Shown here piece after piece: positions 34,337-43,546 of a DNA stretch of 64,000 nt. A program made the position numbers and the translations under genes. Source of the DNA: Actinomycetota bacterium (GTDB lineage: Bacteria > Actinomycetota > Acidimicrobiia > Acidimicrobiales > Ilumatobacteraceae); the NCBI GenBank assembly GCA_016870865.1, contig VGAC01000007.1, positions 52,241-116,240 of the forward strand, read 5' to 3'. Positions within the stretch are counted from its first letter, which is position 1. Every line of letters begins with the position of its first letter. The notes below the pieces were generated by a model, which was not told the origin of the DNA, ran no database searches, and worked only from the letters and a program-made list of their open reading frames with translations.

Positions 34337-35788
34337 TCAACGATGGAGGTCGGGGTTCGCCTGGCGAACACGCAACCTGAGTGAGTGCACCGCGTCGCCC
34401 GACAGCACCCCCCCTCGGCCGAAGAGGCGCCCGTGCTGCCAGTTCGCCAGGCCCAGCTCGGGCCGCTGAAGCGCGAATTGCCCGTCGACCCATCTCGTGA
34501 ACCCGTCCCCAAAGAACGGTGACTCGCTGTTTTCCCAGGCCCATGTCGTCTCGTGGTCGTCACCGGAGAGGATCGACAGGACAAAACGCGGGCTGTGACG
34601 GTTGAACCGGGCCACTGCGTCGGCCATGGACGAAGCGACGACCACCGTCAGTTCCGGTACGACGTCCCACTCCCATTCTTTGCCGGGATCGACCGGCTGG
34701 GTGTCGATCTCGAGCCCGCCGAAAGCACCCAACACCCGCGCCGCATCACCAACGGCGTGCACCACAACCCTGCCGCCGGGCCCTGCGGCCACCTGCGACA
34801 GTGCTTTGCCGACCACGGTGAGTGCGGCGGACGCATTCGACTCCAGCACGACGAGTGTGTTGAGCGTGTTGCAGACCTTCCGGTCCAGTGAGTGCACGAT
34901 CGCGGAATGGAGACGGGCCTCGGGAAGTTTCGTGCCGGCCACCAGCCACGCACCGCCAGTGCCGTGCAGGGAGACGGGCGTTCCACTCTGTCGAGCAATC
35001 TCGCCCAACTGATCCACCGCCTGCCCCGAACCGCGCGCAACGGCCAGGGCCAGCCGCCGATCATCAAAGAGAGCCCATCCTGCCGCGTGGTCCGACGAGT
35101 CGACGAGGTTCACGGCCCCGCGTGGCAATCCCACAGATTGCAGCGCGGGAACCAACAGATGGTCGCGGATGGCACGCGCGGTACCCAAAGCGTCACTGCC
35201 GATGCGGAACACAACCGTGTTGCCGCTCTTGAGCACGCCCGTTGCGTCGGCAAACACGTTGGGACGACCCTCAAAGACGAAGGCCACGATGCCCAGTGGC
35301 GCACGCCATGATTCGACGGACCAACCCTCATGGTCGACACTCGACACGAGACCCAACCGGTCGCACTCGAGCGCGGCCCACATCCGAAGACCGGCCGCCA
35401 TGTCGAGGCGCATCTTGGGAGTGATCTCGAGTCGGCCGGTCGTGCGACCCCGCTCTCTGGCGGATTCGACGTCGCGGGCGTTGGCAACCAGGACCGGCGT
35501 GAACGCCCTGTCATCGTCAATGAGATCGGCGAAACGGGTGAAGAACTCATCGACACGGCTACTGGGGACGCCCTGCATGGCCATGAAACCAGTCGCGGCC
35601 TCTTCGATGGCGGAATCGACCAGACGCCGAACCTCCCCGGGCACGACCAGCACGGCGCCCGAGGTCCGCAGGGCGATGAGTTTTCCACCGTCGTCGAGGG
35701 CGTCGAGCATCAGTTGTGACAAGCCAACGAGACGGTCGCCAACGAGCAATCGATCACCCAACCTCGGAGCCGCGTTCTCACCGTTCAT
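34337..35788 (-). CDS. Divergent ProA-like aldehyde dehydrogenase
   Basis: A 483-residue protein of the gamma-glutamyl phosphate reductase branch of the aldehyde dehydrogenase superfamily. The cofactor part FEGRPNVFADATGVLKSGN and the catalytic-cysteine region LDRKVCNTLNTLVV match ProA (cited in parts). The middle is divergent: RGSGQAVDQLGEIARQSGTP replaces the usual RGG segment. It is longer than standard ProA (about 417). Whether it serves proline synthesis or another acyl-phosphate or semialdehyde is unclear. No proB is beside it. The ATG at 35788 starts the conserved region. Confidence 0.75.
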   Translation of the reverse strand: MNGENAAPRLGDRLLVGDRLVGLSQLMLDALDDGGKLIALRTSGAVLVVPGEVRRLVDSAIEEAATGFMAMQGVPSSRVDEFFTRFADLIDDDRAFTPVLVANARDVESARERGRTTGRLEITPKMRLDMAAGLRMWAALECDRLGLVSSVDHEGWSVESWRAPLGIVAFVFEGRPNVFADATGVLKSGNTVVFRIGSDALGTARAIRDHLLVPALQSVGLPRGAVNLVDSSDHAAGWALFDDRRLALAVARGSGQAVDQLGEIARQSGTPVSLHGTGGAWLVAGTKLPEARLHSAIVHSLDRKVCNTLNTLVVLESNASAALTVVGKALSQVAAGPGGRVVVHAVGDAARVLGAFGGLEIDTQPVDPGKEWEWDVVPELTVVVASSMADAVARFNRHSPRFVLSILSGDDHETTWAWENSESPFFGDGFTRWVDGQFALQRPELGLANWQHGRLFGRGGVLSGDAVHSLRLRVRQANPDLHR

Positions 35789-35809
35789 CAGGTAACTGAG
35801 GGTACGCCA

Positions 35810-35815
35810 TAACCT
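35810..35815 (+). promoter_or_regulatory. -10 hexamer TAACCT before the MBL hydrolase gene
   Basis: TAACCT ends 6 nt before the ATG at 35822 and makes that start more likely than the GTG at 35816. Confidence 0.5.
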
Positions 35816-35821
35816 GTGCCC

Positions 35822-36544
35822 ATGGGTGTGGACGACAGGTTCTACTTTCGGCAGTTGCTCTCGGGCCGTGACTTCGCCGTGCGCAACGGACTTGCGGCGC
35901 AGATGGTGAACTACGTCTACCTGCTGGGTGACCAAGTGACCCGTGAGTGCGTGATCGTCGACCCCGCATATGCAGTCGACGAACTGCTCGGGCTCATCGA
36001 AGCCGACGGGATGACGCTCACGGGTGTCCTCGCGACGCACTACCACCCCGATCACATCGGTGGGTCGATGATGGGCCACCGCATCGACGGAATCGCCCAT
36101 CTACTCGAAAAACACGACGTGCCGATCCATGTCAATGAAGCGGAGGTTCCCTGGGTGATCCGCACCACCGAGGTCGACAAGTCGCATCTCGTGGCCCACT
36201 CGGCCGGTGCCACGCTGGCTGTCGGTGATGTCAACATCACCTTCGTGCACACCCCGGGTCACACCCCGGGCAGTCAGTGTTTTCTCGCCTGCGGTTGTCT
36301 CATCTCGGGCGACACACTCTTTCTCGACGGTTGTGGACGAACAGATCTTCCCGGCTCCGACGCCGAGCAAATGTACGAAAGCCTCCAGACCCTGTCCCGG
36401 CTGCCCGACCAGACCACCGTCTTCCCCGGCCACCAGTATTCGGCGCCGGCAAGTGCGCCGATGTCGGTCGTTCGGACATCCAACTACGTCTATCGGACCC
36501 GTGACAAGGACGCCTGGATGGAGTGGTTCGGCCCCGGGCACTGA
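35822..36544 (+). CDS. MBL-fold metallo-hydrolase (glyoxalase II-like)
   Basis: A 240-residue metallo-beta-lactamase-fold enzyme. The metal site THYHPDHIGG near residue 77, the HTPGHTPGSQ motif near 145, the aspartate in ISGDTLFLDGCGRTDLPG, and the late histidine in VFPGHQYS all fit the glyoxalase II/ETHE1-like branch. It may cleave S-lactoyl thiols or oxidise persulfides. In an organism that uses mycothiol, the thiol substrate would differ from glutathione. The ATG at 35822 is supported by the TAACCT hexamer. Confidence 0.85.
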   Translation: MGVDDRFYFRQLLSGRDFAVRNGLAAQMVNYVYLLGDQVTRECVIVDPAYAVDELLGLIEADGMTLTGVLATHYHPDHIGGSMMGHRIDGIAHLLEKHDVPIHVNEAEVPWVIRTTEVDKSHLVAHSAGATLAVGDVNITFVHTPGHTPGSQCFLACGCLISGDTLFLDGCGRTDLPGSDAEQMYESLQTLSRLPDQTTVFPGHQYSAPASAPMSVVRTSNYVYRTRDKDAWMEWFGPGH

Positions 36545-36547
36545 CCC

Positions 36548-37291
36548 CTAGACCAGGCCCGACACGATCGAACTGATCGCTGTTGCCGTGAGCAACCCGA
36601 CGACGATCCTCCAAAACACGCCGGGGTCCATCGCCCCACGTAGCCGCCAGCCCGCGTACATACCGATGCCGAGACCCGGTATGGCGACCACAGTTCCCAC
36701 CAGTGCCTCGCCGGTGAGTCGCGCGCCGAACGCAAAGATGATGATGCTGACGAAAGCGACGATGCTGAACACTGTGTTGATGGTGGCGCGAAATACCTCC
36801 GGGGACAGCCCCCGCGAGCGCAACAACAAAACGAGTGGCGGTCCGTTCGTGGACGTCGACGTTGCGAGGACGCCCGAAACAAAGCCCGCGAGAACCTCGA
36901 GAAAGCGACCACCCAAGACCGTTCCGGAGCTTGATCTGAGTACCGCGACAAGGGCTAGGAGTACCACGATCCCGATGACGACGCGCAGAAAATCGACATC
37001 GATGCGGTCAAGTAGGACAAACCCAAGGGGCATACCCAAAAAGGAGGTGGTCGTCAACACGCGAACGAGCCTCCGATCGCGGTCATGCCCGTCGTTGATC
37101 GCCTGGTAGGTGTTCGACGCGGTGCCGCAAATCGTCGAGATGACGACGGCGGTCTTGAGATCGATCGCAAGACCCATCAGTGGCACAGCCATCAAGGCGA
37201 ATCCGAAACCTGACACCATCTGCGCGCAGGCCGCCACCGAGACGATTGCCGCGACAAGGGCGAGGTCTCCCGGGCCGAGGAGGCAGAGCAT
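36548..37291 (-). CDS. TauE/SafE-type membrane permease
   Basis: A 247-residue integral membrane protein with about seven to eight helices in two internally similar halves, as in the TauE/SafE family of anion exporters or importers. It opens LALVAAIVSVAACAQMVSGF, followed by an early GFGFALMAVPLM motif, and later SGVLATSTSTNGPPLVLLL, the family's second signature. It is the second gene of a pair with the class III aminotransferase (6 bp apart), so it may export or import the aminotransferase's substrate or product. This link is an inference. Confidence 0.85.
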   Translation of the reverse strand: MLCLLGPGDLALVAAIVSVAACAQMVSGFGFALMAVPLMGLAIDLKTAVVISTICGTASNTYQAINDGHDRDRRLVRVLTTTSFLGMPLGFVLLDRIDVDFLRVVIGIVVLLALVAVLRSSSGTVLGGRFLEVLAGFVSGVLATSTSTNGPPLVLLLRSRGLSPEVFRATINTVFSIVAFVSIIIFAFGARLTGEALVGTVVAIPGLGIGMYAGWRLRGAMDPGVFWRIVVGLLTATAISSIVSGLV

Positions 37292-37297
37292 GGATAA

Positions 37298-38650
37298 TCA
37301 GACTGCTGTCAAGGCGTGAACGGCCGCAGCGAACACCTCGGTGTGTCGGTCGACTTGGTCCATGCTGTGTGACGGCGAGAAAAGCGCCATGTTATGGAAC
37401 GGTGTCATCAGGATTCCCCTGTTGAGTGCGTGCAAATGCATGAATGCGTCGAGTGCCTGATCGACGCCGGCCACAGCCTGGGCACCCGACCGTGGCGGCG
37501 GACAGAACCAATACTCGGCTCGGCAACCAAGCCGTTGAACGTGCCAAGGCAAGCCGACAGCTTCGTATCCCTGGCGCACCCCGTCGGTCCACGCCTCTGC
37601 GAGGGGAATCATTCGCATGAAGTCCGAGGTGGTGAGGGTCGATGACAGCGTGGCACGGACCGCTGCGAGGCAGAGGGCGTTGCCGCTCAGGGTTCCCCCG
37701 ATACCCGAAACGTCGATGTCGTCCCGTTCGAGTCTGTGCTCGAGCATCACCGCCACAGCGGCCGACATCCCGTAGGCAGCGACCGGGACACCCCCACCGA
37801 TCGGCTTTCCAATCACCAAAAAGTCGGGCTCGAGTCCCCACTCCATGGTGCAACCGCCGGGGCCTGCACAAATCGTGTGGGTTTCGTCGATGATGAGCAA
37901 CACTCCCGCATCTCGCGTCACACGACGCACGGCGTCGAGATAGCCCGGTTCGGGCAGCACGATGCCGATGTTGGTGAGCGCCGGTTCCATCAAGACGCAA
38001 GCCACATCACCGTGCGCCAGGGCGCACTGGAGGGCGGCGATGTCGTTGAACGGTACGACTCGCGTCGTGCCCTGCGGATCGACCATCGGTCCGACTGCAC
38101 CGGGACGGCTCACCACGCCCCCATCGGGGGCCAGAATCGCCAGCGTCTCGTCGACGGTGCCGTGGTAGCACCAATCCATGACGCAAATCTTCGGACGCCC
38201 CGTCAGCATCCGCGAGAGGCGCAGCACGAATCGGTTCGCGTCGGTTGCCGACAGTGCGAATTGCCATTTTGGTAACCCGAAGCGTCGCGCAAGTTCTTCT
38301 CCGACCCACGTTGCATCCCACGACGGGAGCATCGTTGTGATGCCCCGCTTTGCCTGTGCATGGAGCGCCTCGGCGACCGCCGAGAGGCCATGCCCTGTCA
38401 TGGCTCCCGTGTCGCCCAGACAAAAGTCGTCGTACTCGATGCCGTCCACGTCGACGAACCGACTTCCCTCCGCAGAGGCGACCGTGAGGGGAAAGGATCC
38501 GGGCCAGCGCGTCATCCACGGCATCGGAACCCCCGAGAGCAGGCTGCGAGACGCTTCCTGCGCCAATTGGCGGGACCGTGGATGTGTTTCATCGAAACGG
38601 GACATCTCCTGAGCATGGAGACCCAGGAGGCGACTGCGGTCAATCTGCAT
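37298..38650 (-). CDS. Class III aminotransferase
   Basis: A 450-residue PLP-dependent aminotransferase of class III (omega-transaminase/glutamate-1-semialdehyde mutase type). The PLP aspartate lies in LLIIDETHTICAGPGG, and the Schiff-base lysine in VIGKPIGGGVPVAAYG. The GSA aminotransferase-like GPGG stretch is present but the family is wide. The amino donor and acceptor cannot be read from the sequence. I place the start at ATG 38650, since TAGTTT ends 7 nt before it, rather than 38668. It faces the M20 carbamoylase divergently, which suggests a joint pathway. Confidence 0.85.
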   Translation of the reverse strand: MQIDRSRLLGLHAQEMSRFDETHPRSRQLAQEASRSLLSGVPMPWMTRWPGSFPLTVASAEGSRFVDVDGIEYDDFCLGDTGAMTGHGLSAVAEALHAQAKRGITTMLPSWDATWVGEELARRFGLPKWQFALSATDANRFVLRLSRMLTGRPKICVMDWCYHGTVDETLAILAPDGGVVSRPGAVGPMVDPQGTTRVVPFNDIAALQCALAHGDVACVLMEPALTNIGIVLPEPGYLDAVRRVTRDAGVLLIIDETHTICAGPGGCTMEWGLEPDFLVIGKPIGGGVPVAAYGMSAAVAVMLEHRLERDDIDVSGIGGTLSGNALCLAAVRATLSSTLTTSDFMRMIPLAEAWTDGVRQGYEAVGLPWHVQRLGCRAEYWFCPPPRSGAQAVAGVDQALDAFMHLHALNRGILMTPFHNMALFSPSHSMDQVDRHTEVFAAAVHALTAV

Positions 38651-38657
38651 GAAGTTC

Positions 38658-38663
38658 AAACTA
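38658..38663 (-). promoter_or_regulatory. -10 hexamer TAGTTT before the class III aminotransferase gene
   Basis: Minus-strand TAGTTT ends 7 nt before ATG 38650 and lies inside the longer alternative ORF that begins at 38668, so the shorter protein is favoured. Confidence 0.5.
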
Positions 38664-38730
38664 GTCATTCACCCAACGCGGTCACCGTTACCCTTGCAGT
38701 CGAGTCCGTAATGTTGTCACGAGACGTTCC

Positions 38731-39987
38731 ATGAGCACTTTCGACCCAACTTCCATCGCAACGCTGAGCATCAACGGTGAACGTCTGCTGCAGCGCCTCG
38801 ACGCACTCGCCGACATTGGCTCGACGGGCGACGGAGGTTGTTGCCGCCTGGCACTCACCGATGACGACAAGGCCGGACGCGATCTTGTCGTGGCATGGAT
38901 GCATGAACTCGACTTGGACGTGGTGGTCGACGCGATCGGCAACGTCTTTGGCACATGGAACGTTGGTCACGGCTCTCCCGTGATGACGGGCTCGCACATC
39001 GACACGGTACGCACGGGAGGGAAGTACGACGGTAACTATGGCGTGCTGGCGGGCCTTGAGGTGATCGCGACCTGCAAAGAGTTCGGCATCACACCCGCCC
39101 GCCCACTGTGTGTCGGGGTGTTCACCGACGAAGAAGGCGCCCGTTTTGCGCCAGACATGCTCGGCAGCCTGGTCTACGTGGGAGGCCTCGCACTCGAAGA
39201 GGCACTCGACACGGTGTCGATCGATGGAAAGCGTCTCGGTGACGAACTCGCGCGCATCGGCTATGCCGGTGCGGCCCCATGCCCCGGGCCGGCGCCCCAT
39301 GCATTCGTTGAGCTCCACATCGAACAGGGACCCGTTCTCGAGGCCGAAAATCATGCCTTCGGGGCGGTCACGGGCGTCCAGGGCATCTCCTGGCAGGAAC
39401 TCACCATCGTCGGTCAAAGCAACCATGCCGGTACCACGCCGATGCATCTCAGGCGAGACCCCGCGTACGTCGCGGCGATGATGGCCGTGTACCTGCGCGA
39501 AATTGCCGAGCGATTCGGTGGCGACCAAGTGTGCACCGTCGGCATGATAAGTCTCCACCCCAATCTGATCAACGTGATTCCCGCGCGGGCGACGATCACG
39601 CTCGACGTGCGCAACACCGACGAGGACACGTTGTGCGACGCGGAAAATCTCATCGACACGTTTTGCTTCCAAATTGAACAGGATGAGGGAGTGTCCATCA
39701 CGAAGCGTCAGCTGACCCGCTTCGAGCCGGTCGTCTTCGACGAACGCGTCATCGATCTCGTCGAGCGTCGGGCCACGGAGATCGACGGTCGTGTCAAACG
39801 CATGCCCTCGGGGGCGGGACACGACGCTCAGATGCTCGCCAGGGTGTGCCCCTCGGGGATGATCTTCGTCCCCAGCAAGGACGGCATCAGCCACAATCCC
39901 CGCGAATACACCGAGCCCAACGAGATGATCGAAGGTGCGAACGTTTTGCTTCGCGTGATGCTTGATCTCACCGAATTGGAATTCTGA
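38731..39987 (+). CDS. M20 family N-carbamoyl-L-amino acid hydrolase / allantoate amidohydrolase-like
   Basis: A 418-residue metallo-amidohydrolase of the M20 family. The metal-site motifs are GSHIDTVRTGGKYDGNYG, the EE pair in FTDEEGARF, HIEQGPVLE, and a late GAGHDAQMLARV. The dimerisation domain is in the middle. The group removes carbamoyl or ureido groups from N-carbamoyl-L-amino acids, beta-ureido acids or allantoate. Which one is not decided. It is one base from the next amidohydrolase gene and starts a run that continues into molybdenum hydroxylases. A TAATGT lies 16 nt upstream, weaker than the pattern elsewhere. Confidence 0.87.
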   Translation: MSTFDPTSIATLSINGERLLQRLDALADIGSTGDGGCCRLALTDDDKAGRDLVVAWMHELDLDVVVDAIGNVFGTWNVGHGSPVMTGSHIDTVRTGGKYDGNYGVLAGLEVIATCKEFGITPARPLCVGVFTDEEGARFAPDMLGSLVYVGGLALEEALDTVSIDGKRLGDELARIGYAGAAPCPGPAPHAFVELHIEQGPVLEAENHAFGAVTGVQGISWQELTIVGQSNHAGTTPMHLRRDPAYVAAMMAVYLREIAERFGGDQVCTVGMISLHPNLINVIPARATITLDVRNTDEDTLCDAENLIDTFCFQIEQDEGVSITKRQLTRFEPVVFDERVIDLVERRATEIDGRVKRMPSGAGHDAQMLARVCPSGMIFVPSKDGISHNPREYTEPNEMIEGANVLLRVMLDLTELEF

Positions 39988-39988
39988 A

Positions 39989-40915
39989 ATGTCAAGAATC
40001 ATCACCGTCGGAGCGGCCCAGATGGGCCCGATCCAAAAGGAGCACACCCGCGCTGAGGCAGTCGATCGGCTCGTTGCACTCCTGGAACAAGGGGCACGCA
40101 ACGGCTGCGACCTCGTGGTCTTTCCCGAACTTGCCTTGACCACGTTCTTTCCGCGCTGGTTCGTCCCGGACATCACGCAGGCCGACCATTGGTATGAGCG
40201 CGAGATGCCTTCACGCGCGACGCAGCCACTGTTCGATATGGCCAGGAGTTTGAAGGTTGGTTTCTCCCTCGGTTACGCCGAGTTGACGCCGGATGGTCAT
40301 CGGTACAACACACAGATACTCGTCGAGCGTGATGGGTCCGTCGTCGGCCGCTATCACAAGGTCCACATACCGGGCCACGAGCATCACGAACCCGACCGTC
40401 CGTTCCAACACGCCGAGCGCTACTACTTCGAGCCGGGCCCCGAGGGCTTTGGCGTGTGGAAGGCCTTTGGTGGTCGCGTGGGAATGATGATCTGCAACGA
40501 TCGACGCTGGCCCGAGTCGTACCGCGTGATGGGCTTGGGTGGTGTCGAGTTGATCCTCTGTGGCTACAACACCCCGATCCACTACGTACCCGATCCCAGC
40601 CAGGACATCCTCCAGGGCTTCCACAACTCCCTGGTCATGCAGGCCGGCGCCTACCAGAACGGAACCTGGGTGGTGGGGGTCGCCAAGGCGGGGATCGAGG
40701 AGGGGGTCGATTCCCTCGGCCAGTCGGCCATCATCGCCCCTTCGGGACAGATCGTTGCCCAGGCTTTCACCACGGGCGACGAACTTTTGGTGGCGCGTTG
40801 CGACCTCGACTGGTGCGCCAAATACAAGGACACCCTGTTCGATTTCGGGCGTTATCGCCGCCCCGAGGTCTATGGCCCCATCACGGCCCAGCGCGGGGTC
40901 GTCCTCGACGACTGA
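39989..40915 (+). CDS. N-carbamoyl-D-amino-acid amidohydrolase-like nitrilase
   Basis: A 308-residue nitrilase-superfamily amidase. The Glu-Lys-Cys triad is probably E in FPELALTTFF, K in HKVHIPGH and C in MICNDRRWPESYRVMG. The CNDRRWPE stretch is the signature of N-carbamoyl-D-amino-acid hydrolases and their close relatives. It releases CO2 and ammonia from an N-carbamoyl group. With the M20 gene beside it, both L- and D- or beta-forms could be processed. The start is ATG 39989, one base after the preceding stop. The next gene begins 36 bp later. Confidence 0.85.
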   Translation: MSRIITVGAAQMGPIQKEHTRAEAVDRLVALLEQGARNGCDLVVFPELALTTFFPRWFVPDITQADHWYEREMPSRATQPLFDMARSLKVGFSLGYAELTPDGHRYNTQILVERDGSVVGRYHKVHIPGHEHHEPDRPFQHAERYYFEPGPEGFGVWKAFGGRVGMMICNDRRWPESYRVMGLGGVELILCGYNTPIHYVPDPSQDILQGFHNSLVMQAGAYQNGTWVVGVAKAGIEEGVDSLGQSAIIAPSGQIVAQAFTTGDELLVARCDLDWCAKYKDTLFDFGRYRRPEVYGPITAQRGVVLDD

Positions 40916-40938
40916 CCCCGTCCGACTTTGACAAAATG

Positions 40939-40944
40939 TAAAAT
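40939..40944 (+). promoter_or_regulatory. -10 hexamer TAAAAT before the XdhD-type gene
   Basis: TAAAAT ends 7 nt before the ATG at 40952, the AT-richest hexamer in the set. It lies in the 36-bp gap after the amidase gene and could give the molybdenum hydroxylase genes their own leaderless transcript. Confidence 0.55.
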
Positions 40945-40951
40945 ACCCGGC

Positions 40952-43546
40952 ATGGCCAGCAAGACCGTCGCGCTCACCGTCAACGCCACGCCCGTCTCGG
41001 TCAGCGCCCGTCATCCCCATCTGCTCAGTGCCCTGCGTGACGAACTGGACATCACATCCCCAAAGGACGGCTGCTCCCCGTCCGGTCAATGCGGTTGTTG
41101 CACCGTTCTTGTGGATGGCAAGGCCGTGGTCAGTTGCCAGCAGCCCTTGGCCAAGGTCGAAGGCTCGTCAATCGTCACCCTGGAGGGTTTCTCCGAAGAG
41201 GAGCGCAACAAATTCGCCACGGCCTTTGCCGAGTGCGGCGGACTCCAGTGTGGTTTTTGCATTCCGGGCATCGTCGTACGGGCCAAGGCCCAGATCGACA
41301 AGAAAGGCGCTGCACTGCAGCCCGCGGACATGGCCCGTCACCTCGGCGCACACCTGTGCCGGTGCACCGGCTACGTGAAGATCCTCGAAGCCATCGATGC
41401 GGTCGCCAAGAACGTCGTCCCCACCCATACGGGGTGTGGCGGTATCGGAAGTCGCGGCGTCAAATACGAGGCTCGCGAACTGGCTCTCGGTGATCGCGGA
41501 TACATCGACGACATACGGGTGCCGGGGATGTTGCACGCCGCACTGCACCTCACCGATCATGCGCGTGCCGACATTTTGTCCATCGACACCTCTGTGGCTG
41601 CAGCCCAACCCGGTGTCGTGGCCGTCTACACCGCCCAGGACATTCCCGGTGATTCTCGTGTCGGCATCATTTACAAGGATTGGCCGGTCATGATTCCCGT
41701 GGGCGGACGCACGTCATATGCGGGCGATGTTCTGGCGATCGTTGTTGCAATTGATCGCATCACCGCGCGCGAGGCAGCCGACCTCGTGGAGGTGGTCTAC
41801 GAGCCCCTTCAGCCGATCACGGATCCGTTGGTGGCGATCAACAGTGGCGACGTCGCGGTCTGGGGTACCGAGAACAACGTTCTCTCATCGAGTTCCTACG
41901 CTCGTGGCGACGTCCAGGCAGCACTCGAATCCGCGAAATTCGTCGTCCGGGAAACTTTCCAGACACAGCGAATCGAACATGCTTTCCTCGAGCCCGAATC
42001 CACGCTTGCGGTGCCATCCACGCGGGACGGCAAGCGTCATCTGCACGTCTATTCGGGAGGCCAGGGCATCTGGGATGACCGAAACGACATCGCCCGCGTA
42101 CTGGCAGTCGACAACGATTCGGTGACCGTGGAACTCGTATCTAATGGTGGAGCGTTCGGCGGCAAAGAGGACATGAGCAATCAGGCCCATGCGTCGCTGG
42201 CGGCATGGCTCCTCGACAAGCCGGTGAAGTGCACGCTCTCGCGGGAAGAAAGTCTTCTCATCCACGCAAAGAGACACCCCATCACCATGACCTACGAGGC
42301 AGCCTGCGACGCCGAGGGTCGCCTGGCGGCGCTTCGGGTGCGGGCCGTGGGTGACAGCGGTGCGTACGCGAGCGTCGGAATGAAAGTCCTCGAACGCATG
42401 GCAGGCCACGCCAGCGGGCCCTACGAAGTTCCGAATATCGACGTACAGGCCATCGCAGCGCGCACCAACAACCCGGTGTGCGGTGCATTCCGTGGATTTG
42501 GGGCGAATCAAGCCCAGTTTGCGATGGAGGGCGTCCTTGATCGCTTGGCCGAGAAGGTCGGCATCAGCGGCTGGGAAATCCGCAAACGAAACGTGATCAA
42601 ACCCGGTCGCGTCTGGGGACCGGGGCAGATCATGGATGAGGGTTGTCTTGGTGCAGAGATCTGCCTTGATGCCGTCAAGGAGGCCCACGATGCTGCCCGT
42701 GCCCAGGGCAAGGCCGTGGGCGTAGGTCTGGGATTGAAAAACTCGGGGCTCGGCAACGGTTTCAAGGAGATCACCCGCGCCGTCGTGCGATTCAACACCG
42801 GCGGGGACATCGAGATTCGCCACGGCTGGACGGAGATGGGCCAAGGAATCAACACCGTCGCCCTGCAGGTAGCGGTCGAAGAACTCGGAGTCGACCCCGA
42901 GCGGGTTCGGGTCATCGTCGACACCACGCGGGAACTCGGACTCGGGCAAACCACCGGATCTCGTGGAACGTTGATGGGGGCCGGTGCGGTACGCGCGGCG
43001 TGCCTTGCCGCGCTCGCAGCGAACTGTGCCCCCGACGTCGACCACGCTGGCGAATACAGGGTCGATTGGACCTCGAAACTCGGCGAGCCCGGGGTCGAGA
43101 ATCCGATCATCCACTCGACGTTCGGATATGCGGCACAGTTGGTGATCGCCGACCCCGAGAGCGGGAAGATCGAGCGGGTGCTTGCCGCACACGACGTCGG
43201 GCGGGCGGTCAACCCCACTTTGTGCGAAGGTCAGATCGAGGGCAGTGTCCACATGGGTCTGGGCTACGCCCTCACCGAGGACTTTCCATCCGACCCGCAA
43301 ACCGGCTTTCCGACGAACATGACACTGCGGTCGCTTGGCATTCTCCGCGCCAAGGACGTGCCACCCATCGACGTCGTCCTCGTCGAGTCGCCGCAACCCA
43401 ATTCGCCCTACGGGATCAAGGGAGTGGGCGAAATCGGCCTCGTACCCACGGCAGGAGCCGTGGCCGCGGCGCTACACGCGTTCGACGGCAAGTGGCGCAA
43501 CCGCCTGCCGATGCACAGCGGCTCCCACGACCGAGACGGGGACTGA
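40952..43546 (+). CDS. XdhD-type fused molybdenum hydroxylase
   Basis: An 864-residue fusion of a two-cluster [2Fe-2S] domain (residues 1-160) with a molybdopterin-binding domain, and no FAD domain. The first cluster cysteines are in [11 protein letters not shown] (C41, C47, C50) and SCQQ (C62). The second are in LQCGFCIPG and HLCRCTGY. The Mo part has GGAFGGKED and ends with the catalytic-glutamate motif IKGVGEIG. The layout matches E. coli XdhD and the selenium-dependent xanthine dehydrogenases. No selenium-insertion gene is seen here. It would hydroxylate an N-heterocycle. I chose ATG 40952 for its TAAAAT hexamer. Its stop overlaps the SsnA-like start by 1 bp. Confidence 0.88.
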   Translation: MASKTVALTVNATPVSVSARHPHLLSALRDELDITSPKDGCSPSGQCGCCTVLVDGKAVVSCQQPLAKVEGSSIVTLEGFSEEERNKFATAFAECGGLQCGFCIPGIVVRAKAQIDKKGAALQPADMARHLGAHLCRCTGYVKILEAIDAVAKNVVPTHTGCGGIGSRGVKYEARELALGDRGYIDDIRVPGMLHAALHLTDHARADILSIDTSVAAAQPGVVAVYTAQDIPGDSRVGIIYKDWPVMIPVGGRTSYAGDVLAIVVAIDRITAREAADLVEVVYEPLQPITDPLVAINSGDVAVWGTENNVLSSSSYARGDVQAALESAKFVVRETFQTQRIEHAFLEPESTLAVPSTRDGKRHLHVYSGGQGIWDDRNDIARVLAVDNDSVTVELVSNGGAFGGKEDMSNQAHASLAAWLLDKPVKCTLSREESLLIHAKRHPITMTYEAACDAEGRLAALRVRAVGDSGAYASVGMKVLERMAGHASGPYEVPNIDVQAIAARTNNPVCGAFRGFGANQAQFAMEGVLDRLAEKVGISGWEIRKRNVIKPGRVWGPGQIMDEGCLGAEICLDAVKEAHDAARAQGKAVGVGLGLKNSGLGNGFKEITRAVVRFNTGGDIEIRHGWTEMGQGINTVALQVAVEELGVDPERVRVIVDTTRELGLGQTTGSRGTLMGAGAVRAACLAALAANCAPDVDHAGEYRVDWTSKLGEPGVENPIIHSTFGYAAQLVIADPESGKIERVLAAHDVGRAVNPTLCEGQIEGSVHMGLGYALTEDFPSDPQTGFPTNMTLRSLGILRAKDVPPIDVVLVESPQPNSPYGIKGVGEIGLVPTAGAVAAALHAFDGKWRNRLPMHSGSHDRDGD

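Noticed and set aside
38665..40176. 503-residue open frame on the minus strand opposite the two carbamoyl amidases
   Set aside because: It lies fully antisense to two clear enzyme genes, has no family motifs and reflects codon bias in the opposite strand.
40929..40944. TTGACA next to TAAAAT as a -35/-10 pair
   Set aside because: The two are only a few bases apart, far too close for a sigma70-type promoter; only TAAAAT fits as a -10.
41885..43396. 503-residue minus-strand open frame inside the XdhD-type gene
   Set aside because: Antisense to an intact molybdenum hydroxylase; no recognisable domain.
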